Shown piece after piece: positions 1 to 6,675 of a stretch of 10,284 bases of DNA. The notes under the pieces are model-generated. The model was not told the DNA's origin and did not search any database. It saw nothing but the letters and a program-made list of their open reading frames with translations. This DNA comes from Synergistaceae bacterium UBA5560. Lineage in GTDB: Bacteria > Synergistota > Synergistia > Synergistales > Aminiphilaceae. Location: the NCBI GenBank assembly GCA_002425685.1, contig DIMS01000015.1:22549-32832 (forward strand), written 5' to 3'. Every line of letters starts with the position of its first letter. Position 1 is the first letter of the stretch. Both the position numbers and the translations under genes were made by a program.

Positions 1-778
1 TGCCCCGGAGCGAATCGGTCATCATGGCGTCGAGATACCGCGGACGTGGCTCGGTGCCGCACGTGGCATCCTTCGGATCGGGCGCGGCGATGGCGTCCAG
101 GGCGAGAGCCAGGTCGCCCACATCCCGTGCGAAAGGGCCAATCTGGTCGAGAGACGAGGCGAAAGCCACAAGGCCGTAACGGCTCACGAGACCGTAGGTG
201 GGTTTGAGCCCGTGAACGCCGCAGAAGGCGGCAGGCTGCCGGATGGATCCTCCCGTGTCGCTGCCAAGGGCGAGCGGTGCAAAACCGGCGGCGACTGCGG
301 CGGCACTCCCTCCCGAACTGCCTCCGGGAACGCGGGAAAGGTCCCAGGGGTTGGCGGTGAAACCGAACGCGGAGTGCTCCGTGGAGCTTCCCATGGCAAA
401 CTCGTCCATGTTGGCCTTGCCGAGAATCACCGCTCCCGCCGCCTCAAGCGAGGTGACCACCGAAGCGTCGTAGGGGGGAATCCAATTCTCCAGCATCCTG
501 CTGCCACAGGTGGTCCGCACTCCTCTGGTGCACATGTTGTCCTTCAGAACCACCGGAACACCCGCCAAAAGCCCCGGCTCCTCACCGCGGGCATGCCGCT
601 CGTCCAGCTCCGCCGCCCTGCGCAGGGCTTCTTTTTCGGTGACGGTGAGCAGGGCGAAAATCTCCGGATTGTGGGTCCTCAACCTGGCAAGATGTGTCTC
701 CACCACCTCGGAGACGGAAAGCTCCCCGCGCACCACTGCTTCGGTGATGCGCCACGCGGGCAACTGCCAGAGTTCCAT
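1..778 (-). CDS. gatA: Glutamyl-tRNA(Gln)/aspartyl-tRNA(Asn) amidotransferase subunit A, partial (3' end outside window)
   Basis: GatA is the glutaminase/amidase subunit of the cytoplasmic GatCAB complex. It releases ammonia from glutamine, which GatB uses to turn Glu-tRNA(Gln) (and often Asp-tRNA(Asn)) into the amidated form. I translated 259 residues from ATG at 778; the family is usually about 480-490 residues, so the C-terminal part lies beyond the left edge. The amidase-signature triad is intact: Lys79 in VVLKDN, Ser154 in the GGSSGGS loop and Ser178 in GSDTGGSIRQP, the same numbering as reported for the Staphylococcus aureus enzyme. The ATG lies one base after the gatC stop (TGACATG), and a GGGGAGG Shine-Dalgarno at 788-794 sits nine bases upstream inside gatC. 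The frame is open to the window edge with no disruption. Family assignment is very secure; gatB probably follows, which is inference. Confidence 0.97.
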   Translation of the reverse strand, partial: MELWQLPAWRITEAVVRGELSVSEVVETHLARLRTHNPEIFALLTVTEKEALRRAAELDERHARGEEPGLLAGVPVVLKDNMCTRGVRTTCGSRMLENWIPPYDASVVTSLEAAGAVILGKANMDEFAMGSSTEHSAFGFTANPWDLSRVPGGSSGGSAAAVAAGFAPLALGSDTGGSIRQPAAFCGVHGLKPTYGLVSRYGLVAFASSLDQIGPFARDVGDLALALDAIAAPDPKDATCGTEPRPRYLDAMMTDSLRG

Positions 779-779
779 G

Positions 780-1076
780 TCACTCAGCCTCCCCGAGAAT
801 GCGCGGAACCCGGAAGAAATCACCCTCCCGAACCGGCGCCGCATCGAGCGCCTCATCCCGGAGATTCCACGTCCCGGGTATATCGTCCCGCAAGAGTGTC
901 TTCCTGACCTCGTCCATGGCGAAGGGGTCCACGCCGGTCACGTCGAGGCGTTCCAGCGAATGAAACTGTGTGAGTATGTCGTTGAAATGCCTCTGAAAGG
1001 AAGGAATCTCCTCCTCGTGGACTTCCAGCCGTATCAGGGCGGCCACGCGCCGCACCTCGTCCTCGGAAACAGTCAT
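780..1076 (-). CDS. gatC: Glutamyl-tRNA(Gln)/aspartyl-tRNA(Asn) amidotransferase subunit C
   Basis: GatC is the small non-catalytic subunit that wraps around GatA and helps it fold and bind GatB. The product is 98 residues, normal for the family (about 95-100). It starts with the typical helical segment (SEDEVRRVAALIRLEV, residues 4-19) and ends with the conserved block DFFRVPRILGE (residues 86-96), which matches the VPR motif near the GatC C terminus. The start at ATG 1076 is preferred over a longer in-frame ORF from 1112. A perfect AGGAGG lies eight bases upstream, the longer form would run into ligA, and its extra 12 residues look unlike the family. It is 13 bases downstream of ligA and one base upstream of gatA, so the three are likely co-transcribed. 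Confidence 0.96.
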   Translation of the reverse strand: MTVSEDEVRRVAALIRLEVHEEEIPSFQRHFNDILTQFHSLERLDVTGVDPFAMDEVRKTLLRDDIPGTWNLRDEALDAAPVREGDFFRVPRILGEAE

Positions 1077-1084
1077 GCACAACG

Positions 1085-1090
1085 CCTCCT
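1085..1090 (-). promoter_or_regulatory. Ribosome binding site of gatC, overlapping the ligA stop codon
   Basis: AGGAGG on the minus strand lies eight bases before the gatC ATG at 1076. Its first A is the last base of the ligA TGA stop (1090-1092), so a ribosome terminating on ligA sits directly on the gatC initiation site. It fixes the gatC start and suggests translational coupling. Confidence 0.85.
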
Positions 1091-3252
1091 CACTCTGGGT
1101 GGTCCGGAACATTTCCTGCCTCCGGCGCCGGAGAGACCGCGAAGGAAGAACCGTCGTTCCGGAATGGTTCGATCATCTGCCAGAACCCCTCCTCGGAAAC
1201 AATCCTGCAGCCGAGAGCCGTCGCCTTCTGGAATTTGCTTCCCGGATTGCGGCCCACGACGACGAACGATGTTTTTGCACTTACACTCGAGGTTGGAAGG
1301 CCGCCAAGACGCTTCACCAGTTCCTCCACCTCTCCGCGGGTTGCCCGCTCGAGATCTCCGGTGAAGACGATCCGCATGCCGAGGAAGGGACGTTCCATCG
1401 GAAAATCCGCGCCATTCTCCGGAGAGGAAGACGGCGCCGTCTCCCAGGCAACGCCCTTTTCCCTGAGGCGCCGGAGCATGATCCGGTTCTCCGGATCCTC
1501 CCCAAAGGCCCGCACCGACGCGGCGATGCGGGGACCGACACCGTCCACGGCAGCGAGTTCTTCCTCCGTCGCGGCCAGAAGAGCGTCCATGCCGCGGAAT
1601 CGTTCGGCGAGCAGCTCTGCGATCCTGCTCCCCACGTGCCGGATGCCCAGCGCAGCAAGCAGTCGGGCAAGAGGACAGCGGCGGGATGCTTCAATGGCCG
1701 CGACAAGCTTCCGGGCCGAGGTCTCTCCCATGCGCTCCAGCCCGGTCAGATCCTCGGTGCGGAGATCGTAGAGATCCGCCAGATTCTGCACCAGCCCCCG
1801 CTCCACGAGCTGATCCACAAGCTTTTCCCCGAGGCCACGGATGTCCATGCCGCTCCGAGAGGCGAAATGGCGCAGTCCTTCCTTGATCTGGGCCGGGCAG
1901 GATCTGTTGGGGCAGCGAAGGGCCACCTCGTCGGGCAGGATCACCACCGGAGAACCGCAGACAGGACAGCTTCGGGGAAGCAGAAAGGGAGGCAGATCGT
2001 CTTTTCGGGCATCCCGATCCACCCGGACGACCTCCGGGATGATCTCCCCCGCCTTTCGGACCCACACATAGTCTCCCACGCGCACGTCCTTGCGCGCCAC
2101 CTCGTCCTGATTGTGGAGGCTCGCCCGCTGGACCACCGTGCCCGCGAGATGGACGGGCTCTAGAATCGCCACAGGGGTGAGAGTGCCCGTGCGGCCCACG
2201 GAGACGACAATCTCCCGAAGGAGCGTTCGCTTTTCCTCCGCAGGGTACTTGAAGGCCACAGCCCAGCGGGGAGCCTTGGCAGTCCGTCCCAGGACATCCC
2301 AGAGACGGAGGTCGTCCGCCTTGACCACCACACCGTCCGTGACATAGGGCAGAGAGAAGCGTGCTTCCTTCCAATGGGCGATGAACGCGCAGGCCTGCTC
2401 TAGGGATTCGACCCTCCGGGACGAATCCTGAACGGGAAAACCGAGATCCCGGAGCCATTGAAGCGTCTCGATCTGGCCTGTGAACCCCCGCTGGATCGCA
2501 TCGGGAACGAAATAGGCGAAGAAACGGAGCTTTCGCGATGCCGTCACGGCGGGATCAAGCTGGCGCAACGCTCCTGCGGCGGCATTGCGCGGATTGGCGA
2601 AGAGCGGCTCCTCCCGCTCCTCCCGCTCTTCGTTGAGAGCGGCGAAATCCTCCCGGCGCATGTAGACCTCTCCGCGGACCTCCAGCCGTCCGGGGACAGC
2701 CTTGCGGAGGGAGAGGGGAAGGCCTCGGAGGGTTCTGAGATTCGCCGTCACCTCTTCGCCGACGAGGCCGTCCCCTCGGGTGGCACCACGGACGAAAAGA
2801 CCGTCCTCGTACAGCAGGGAGACGGCCAGACCATCGATCTTGAGCTCGCAGGCGAAACCGCGGAGGCCCTCCCGCCACAGGTGTCCTTCCGCCTCGCGGA
2901 GGCTTCGGGCCCAGAAGGCCCGAAGTTCTTCTCCGGAGAAGACGTTGTCCAGACTGAGCATGGGCGAGAGGTGCTCGACCTTGACGAACCCCTCCCGAGG
3001 CGCTCCACCGACCCTCCGGGTGGGCGAGTCGGGCGTGACCAGGTCCGGATGTTTCGCCTCCAACTGCTGTAACTCCCGGAGGAGTGCATCGTAGGCATCA
3101 TCCTGAAGCTCCGGCGCATCCTCCACATAGTACAGATATTCCGCCCGGGTGATGGCACTGCGAAGCTCAAGGACACGGCGCGCCGCTTCGTCCTCCGCGG
3201 CACCCGAATCGTTGTTTCCGACCCCCGGGCGCAGGTCATCCCTGTCGGGCAT
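1090..3252 (-). CDS. ligA: NAD-dependent DNA ligase LigA
   Basis: LigA seals nicks during replication and repair using NAD+, through a lysine-AMP intermediate. The product is 720 residues, somewhat longer than the usual 660-680. Visible in order: domain Ia with YLYYVEDAPELQDDAYD (about residues 39-55) and SPTRRVGG; adenylation domain with active-site Lys138 in ELKIDG and the block FANPRNAAAGALRQLDP (about 218-234); OB fold with SVGRTGTLTPVA and LHNQDE (351-383); a four-cysteine zinc site (Cys429, Cys432, Cys447, Cys452); helix-hairpin-helix repeats with GLERMGETSARKL and VDGVGPRIA (about 500-590); and a BRCT domain (about 620-695) with IVFTGDL and GSKFQKATALG. About 18 poorly conserved residues follow BRCT. 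An upstream ATG at 3273 (727 aa) overlaps the lysS stop as ATGA but has no Shine-Dalgarno; ATG 3252 has GGAGG ten bases upstream and is preferred. All motifs needed for activity appear present. Confidence 0.98.
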   Translation of the reverse strand: MPDRDDLRPGVGNNDSGAAEDEAARRVLELRSAITRAEYLYYVEDAPELQDDAYDALLRELQQLEAKHPDLVTPDSPTRRVGGAPREGFVKVEHLSPMLSLDNVFSGEELRAFWARSLREAEGHLWREGLRGFACELKIDGLAVSLLYEDGLFVRGATRGDGLVGEEVTANLRTLRGLPLSLRKAVPGRLEVRGEVYMRREDFAALNEEREEREEPLFANPRNAAAGALRQLDPAVTASRKLRFFAYFVPDAIQRGFTGQIETLQWLRDLGFPVQDSSRRVESLEQACAFIAHWKEARFSLPYVTDGVVVKADDLRLWDVLGRTAKAPRWAVAFKYPAEEKRTLLREIVVSVGRTGTLTPVAILEPVHLAGTVVQRASLHNQDEVARKDVRVGDYVWVRKAGEIIPEVVRVDRDARKDDLPPFLLPRSCPVCGSPVVILPDEVALRCPNRSCPAQIKEGLRHFASRSGMDIRGLGEKLVDQLVERGLVQNLADLYDLRTEDLTGLERMGETSARKLVAAIEASRRCPLARLLAALGIRHVGSRIAELLAERFRGMDALLAATEEELAAVDGVGPRIAASVRAFGEDPENRIMLRRLREKGVAWETAPSSSPENGADFPMERPFLGMRIVFTGDLERATRGEVEELVKRLGGLPTSSVSAKTSFVVVGRNPGSKFQKATALGCRIVSEEGFWQMIEPFRNDGSSFAVSPAPEAGNVPDHPE
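2611..2628 (-). repeat. Two tandem copies of a 9-base unit inside ligA
   Basis: The unit CTCCCGCTC (plus strand) occurs twice in direct succession and encodes the repeated tripeptide of an EEREERE run in the adenylation domain, just before the conserved FANPRNAAAG block. Many LigA proteins have a variable acidic stretch here, so it is probably a tolerated surface loop that grew by slippage. It is in frame and does not disrupt the gene. Confidence 0.6.
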
Positions 3253-3262
3253 GGGAACGCCG

Positions 3263-3267
3263 CCTCC
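3263..3267 (-). promoter_or_regulatory. Ribosome binding site that favours the shorter ligA start
   Basis: GGAGG on the minus strand lies ten bases before ATG 3252. It lies downstream of the alternative ATG at 3273, which has no recognisable Shine-Dalgarno. The spacing is at the long end of the usual range, so the choice is likely rather than certain; the longer start could still be used by re-initiation after lysS. Confidence 0.55.
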
Positions 3268-3269
3268 GG

Positions 3270-4781
3270 TCATTCCCGGGGACGCATGGCCGGGAAGAGG
3301 ATCACGTCCCGGATGGAGCGGGAGTCGGTGAGGAACATGACAAGACGGTCGATGCCGATGCCCAGTCCACCCGTGGGGGGAAGCCCGTACTCCAGAGCGG
3401 TGACGAAGTCCTCGTCGAAGGCATGGGCCTCCTCGTCGCCGGCCTCTTTCTTCGCCTGCTGATCCAGGAAGCGCTCCTTCTGGTCAAAGGGGTCGTTGAG
3501 TTCGCTGAAGGCGTTGGCCACTTCCTTGCCGTAGACGAAGAGCTCGAAGCGGTTGGTATAGTCCGGATTGTCCGGATCACGCTTGGCCAGGGGAGAAATC
3601 TCCACGGGGTGCTTGAGCACGAAGGTGGGCTGCACAAGCTTCTCCTCCACGAACTCCTCGAAGAAACGACTCAGGAGCAGGAAACGACTTTCCTTTCCCG
3701 TGATCTCGAGTCCTTTCCGCTTCGCCGCCGCCCGGGCCTCCTCGTCGGTCTCGAAAGCGCCGAAATCGACGCCGCAATGATCCTTCACGAGGTCCATCAT
3801 GGTGGCTCTGCGGAAAGGGCGCTCGAAACTGAGGGACGTTCCCTGATAGACTGTCTCCGTCGCCCCGACTTCCTTCGCGGCGGCCACGATGATTTCCTCC
3901 GTGAGGTTCATCATGTCCTCGTAGTTTGCGTAGGCCCAGTACACCTCCATGGCGGTGAACTCCGGATTGTGCATGGTGTCGACACCCTCGTTGCGGAAGT
4001 TCTTGCCGATCTCGTACACCCGGCCGAACATTCCCACGATGAGGCGTTTGAGGTACAGCTCCGTGGCGATCCGGAGATACATCTCCTGACTCAGTGCGTT
4101 GTGGAAGGTGATGAAGGGTCGTGCGTTGGCGCCGCCGGCAATGCTGGAGAGGATGGGCGTCTCCACCTCGAGCGTTCCGTGATTCTCCAGCACGCGTCGC
4201 ACCGTGTTGATGATGCGGGAGCGCTTCCGGAACGTCTCCCGCACCTCGGGGTTGGCGATGAGATCCACATAGCGCTGGCGATAGCGCACTTCCGTGTCCT
4301 TCAGGCCGTGCCATTTTTCCGGCAGGGGACGCATGGCCTTGGAGAGGAGCGTGAAGGATCCCACGAGAATCGTCAGTTCCCCCCGCTGCGTCCGGAAGGG
4401 ATGCCCCACTACGCCGAGAAAATCCCCCATGTCCACCCATTTCTTGAAAAAGCCGTACTCCTTCTCACCGAGAACGTCGAACTGGAAGCAGAGCTGAAGG
4501 CGGCACGTCTCGTCCTCCATATGTGCGAAGGAAGCCTTGCCGTGCTTGCGCAGGGTCATGACGCGACCGGCGGTGACGATCCGGGCGTCCTCCGCGTGCT
4601 CGTTCTCCTGAAGTCCGCCATAGGTCTCGAGAACGTGGGCAAGAGAGTGCTCCCGGAGGAAGCGCTCCTGGACGAAGGGGTCGTACCCTTCCTCGTTCCG
4701 CAGACGTTCGAGTTTTTCCCTGCGCTGGGAGAGAATCTCCTCCTCAGGCATCTGTGCGCTCTTCTGTTCCTTCTCCTCCAT
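3270..4781 (-). CDS. lysS: Lysyl-tRNA synthetase, class II
   Basis: LysRS charges tRNA(Lys) with lysine in the cytoplasm. The 503-residue product matches the usual class IIb length (about 490-510). After a charged N-terminal helix comes the anticodon-binding OB fold (about residues 68-150, with TAGRVMTLRKHGKASFAHM). Then come the class II motifs: motif 1 around residues 187-211 (RSRIINTVRRVL..VETPIL), motif 2 with the FRNEGVDTMHNPEFT block at about 262-276, and motif 3 with GGLGIGIDRL at about 471-480. GGANARPFITFHN and LYLKRLIVG also fit LysRS rather than AspRS or AsnRS. ATG 4781 has GGGAG eight bases upstream and overlaps the end of dusB by 38 bases. A second ATG at 4751 (493 aa) would overlap by eight bases and cannot be excluded. 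An extension to 4886 has no family resemblance. Confidence 0.97.
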   Translation of the reverse strand: MEEKEQKSAQMPEEEILSQRREKLERLRNEEGYDPFVQERFLREHSLAHVLETYGGLQENEHAEDARIVTAGRVMTLRKHGKASFAHMEDETCRLQLCFQFDVLGEKEYGFFKKWVDMGDFLGVVGHPFRTQRGELTILVGSFTLLSKAMRPLPEKWHGLKDTEVRYRQRYVDLIANPEVRETFRKRSRIINTVRRVLENHGTLEVETPILSSIAGGANARPFITFHNALSQEMYLRIATELYLKRLIVGMFGRVYEIGKNFRNEGVDTMHNPEFTAMEVYWAYANYEDMMNLTEEIIVAAAKEVGATETVYQGTSLSFERPFRRATMMDLVKDHCGVDFGAFETDEEARAAAKRKGLEITGKESRFLLLSRFFEEFVEEKLVQPTFVLKHPVEISPLAKRDPDNPDYTNRFELFVYGKEVANAFSELNDPFDQKERFLDQQAKKEAGDEEAHAFDEDFVTALEYGLPPTGGLGIGIDRLVMFLTDSRSIRDVILFPAMRPRE

Positions 4782-5832
4782 AATCGTCGCTCCCTTCAAC
4801 CGTTTCCTGCCATGCGTGCAGCACCGTCGCCACATCGTCCACCGTTCGCAGCGTACTGATGGTAGTGCGTAAATGGGCCGCTCCACGCGTGCCTTTAAAC
4901 ATACCCGAGAGAAAGCGCTTCATCAAGGAGAGCGCTCCCCTTTCTCCCTCCCGCTCCTCCATGCGGAACCCAAGCTCCATCAGAAGGCCAACGCGGTCGG
5001 CCGGTGAGGGCAGACAGAGCGCCGGTTCCACAGGATATCCCAGTGCAGCGAGGCTTCGGGGAACCAGAAAAGGATCCCGCATGCCTCCCCGGGCAACGAG
5101 CACCCCCACACAACCCCGACGCAGGTACTCCAGCACGTCCTCCACCCGGTAGACATCGCCGCTGCCGCTGATTCTTTCCGGAAAGGCACGGGCGATGCGC
5201 TCCACCGCATCCCGATCGGCCTTGCCGGCATAGAGCTGTTTCTGGGTTCTTCCGTGCACGGAGACATGGTCCACCCCAGCCTCGAAGAGCATCTCCACGA
5301 AGCTCTCCGTGGACAGGGGGTGTCCCTCGGCACAGAGGCGTATCTTCACCCATACGGGAAGGCCGAACTCCCCGAGGGCCTTCACCATGACCTCCGCGAT
5401 GTCCGGGGTTTCGAGAAGCCGAGCGCCCTCGCCCCGACGAACGACCTTCCGTACCGGGCAGGCCATGTTGAGCTGCAGCACTTGCGGGAGAGCGCCCCTG
5501 GCCAGAGCGACGGCGGCTCCTCTGCGAACGTCCTCGGCACCGCAGCCGAAAAACTGAAGCGCGAGAGGAGCCTCACCCATCTCGGGAAGCATACGCGCCG
5601 TGGCGCGGTTTCCGTGGAGAAGTCCGGAAAGACTGATCATCTCCGTGTGCGTCAATCCGGCGCCGAGGCGGCGGAACATCTCCCGCACGGGAAAGGTACT
5701 CACGTCGGCGAGCGGCGCGAGCCAGAGCGGGTTCGCCACGGAGACACCGCCCACGGCGATTCCGCCCGCCGTGCGTTCCGGAGGATATTCCATCTCCGTC
5801 ACGAGGCGGACGGGCCCCTCAGGCAAGGACAT
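4744..5832 (-). CDS. tRNA-dihydrouridine synthase family protein, DusB/NifR3-like, divergent
   Basis: Dus enzymes are FMN-dependent flavoproteins that reduce uridines to dihydrouridine in tRNA, using NADPH. The 362-residue product (family about 320-350) shows a TIM-barrel Dus pattern: LAPLADVSTFPVREMF (residues 38-53), LTHTEMIS (60-67), the catalytic cysteine Cys125 in LNMACPVRKV, GEGARLL, the FMN-site block VKIR (162-165) and VHGRTQKQLYAGKAD (192-206). Several usually conserved positions differ: SGSGD (222-226) where most have GNGD, VARGG where most have GRGA, and LAD where most have MAG. The C-terminal helical part (about 270-345) is recognisable only weakly. ATG 5832 is supported by AGGAG five bases upstream and overlaps coaX by 14 bases. 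The position just before lysS matches dusB of Bacillus subtilis. It is certainly of the Dus superfamily; the exact subfamily and target uridine are uncertain. Confidence 0.88.
   Translation of the reverse strand: MSLPEGPVRLVTEMEYPPERTAGGIAVGGVSVANPLWLAPLADVSTFPVREMFRRLGAGLTHTEMISLSGLLHGNRATARMLPEMGEAPLALQFFGCGAEDVRRGAAVALARGALPQVLQLNMACPVRKVVRRGEGARLLETPDIAEVMVKALGEFGLPVWVKIRLCAEGHPLSTESFVEMLFEAGVDHVSVHGRTQKQLYAGKADRDAVERIARAFPERISGSGDVYRVEDVLEYLRRGCVGVLVARGGMRDPFLVPRSLAALGYPVEPALCLPSPADRVGLLMELGFRMEEREGERGALSLMKRFLSGMFKGTRGAAHLRTTISTLRTVDDVATVLHAWQETVEGSDDYGGEGTEERTDA
4790..4794 (-). promoter_or_regulatory. Ribosome binding site of lysS inside dusB
   Basis: GGGAG (within AAGGGAG) on the minus strand lies eight bases before ATG 4781, inside the dusB coding sequence. 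It supports the 503-residue LysRS. The competing ATG at 4751 has only a weak GAAGAG seven bases upstream. Confidence 0.6.
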
Positions 5833-6607
5833 GGGCACTCCTGTCGGGACAATTCCGAAGGAAGAGCAGACGCAGCCCCTCCAGGGTAAGCCAGGGCTCC
5901 ACCGCGCCAATGGTCTCGGAGAAGGGGGCCACCGCCGACGCCTGCCCTCCCGTCGCCACGAGGGGCGTCCGCACTCCCAGCTCCGCCCAGATTCGCCGCG
6001 CCAGGGAGTCCACGAGCCCCGCGTAGCCGAAGAGAATGCCCGACTGGATGGATTCCATGGTCGTGCGCCCGATGACCGAGGGAGGCGCCTCCAGGGCGAC
6101 CTTCGGCAGTTTCGCCGTCTTTCCGAAGAGCGCCTCCATGCTCACGGAAAGTCCCGGGGCGATCGTCCCTCCGAGATAGGCTCCGTCTCCGTCCACCACA
6201 TCGAGCGTAAGGGCCGTGCCGAAATCGGCGATGATGAGAGGAAATCCGAATTTCGCCACGCCCGCGACGGCATTCACGATCCGATCCGCCCCCACTTCAG
6301 TGGGAGCACGGTAGCGGATCTCCATGCCCAGGTCGAGGGAAGGTCCCACCTTGAGACATTCGATGTTCAGAGCGTTGCGGATTCCCTCCTGCCAGGGTGC
6401 CTCCAGGAGAGGAACGACGCCCGCCGCAATGGCACCCCGGATACGGCTCGGGGCAACCCCCGCCATCTGCATCAGGTTCAGGAGAAAGATCGTCAGTTCA
6501 TCCGCGGTGCGCCTCTCGGACATGAGGCGCCAGGAGTGACGCAACACCTCTCCTTCGTAGATGCCCACCACGGTATTCGTGTTTCCCACATCCAGCACGA
6601 GCAACAT
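5819..6607 (-). CDS. coaX: Type III pantothenate kinase
   Basis: CoaX phosphorylates pantothenate with ATP, the first step of coenzyme A synthesis; type III enzymes are known to be insensitive to CoA feedback and to need a monovalent cation. The 262-residue product has the normal length. It begins with the phosphate-binding block LDVGNTNTVVG (residues 5-15, Asp6), then shows GADRIVNAVAG (106-116, Asp108), IADFGTALTLDVVD (126-139, Asp128) and GGTIAPGL (146-153), all hallmarks of the family; LVATGG (216-221) follows. The start at ATG 6607 has GGAGGT nine bases upstream; a longer frame to 6814 would run into comEC and has no family resemblance. Its last 14 bases overlap the dusB-like gene. It is preceded by the only sizeable gap in the window. 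Confidence 0.97.
   Translation of the reverse strand: MLLVLDVGNTNTVVGIYEGEVLRHSWRLMSERRTADELTIFLLNLMQMAGVAPSRIRGAIAAGVVPLLEAPWQEGIRNALNIECLKVGPSLDLGMEIRYRAPTEVGADRIVNAVAGVAKFGFPLIIADFGTALTLDVVDGDGAYLGGTIAPGLSVSMEALFGKTAKLPKVALEAPPSVIGRTTMESIQSGILFGYAGLVDSLARRIWAELGVRTPLVATGGQASAVAPFSETIGAVEPWLTLEGLRLLFLRNCPDRSAHVLA
5838..5842 (-). promoter_or_regulatory. Ribosome binding site of the dusB-like gene inside coaX
   Basis: AGGAG on the minus strand lies five bases before ATG 5832, within the last codons of coaX. It decides the dusB start against the longer in-frame ORF from 5910 and implies coupling to coaX translation. Confidence 0.75.
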
Positions 6608-6675
6608 CGTCTCTCCACCTCCGCATCCACCACCGACACGAGGAACGCGATTTTTCCCTTTCGGCCCTCCCGGTG
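6608..6675 (-). other. Longest intergenic gap (68 bases) between comEC and coaX
   Basis: This is the only non-coding stretch above 20 bases. It holds the coaX Shine-Dalgarno (GGAGGT at 6617-6622). I saw no convincing -35/-10 pair, no hairpin followed by a T-run, and no riboswitch-like structure. A weak promoter here or inside the end of comEC cannot be excluded by eye. Confidence 0.6.
6617..6622 (-). promoter_or_regulatory. Ribosome binding site of coaX
   Basis: GGAGGT on the minus strand lies nine bases before ATG 6607, with a second GGAG at 6613-6616 five bases before it. This is the strongest initiation site near coaX and fixes its start. Confidence 0.75.

Noticed and set aside
1075..2163. 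362-codon plus-strand ORF opposite ligA
   Set aside because: Antisense to the conserved BRCT, HhH and zinc-site regions of LigA; no recognisable protein features.
2611..2628. Possible microsatellite or recombination site in ligA
   Set aside because: Only two copies of a 9-base unit, in frame in a variable acidic loop; no sign of a mobile element or site-specific recombination.
3423..4859. 478-codon plus-strand ORF opposite lysS
   Set aside because: It is antisense to a well-supported lysS, resembles no family, and long antisense frames are expected in GC-rich coding DNA.
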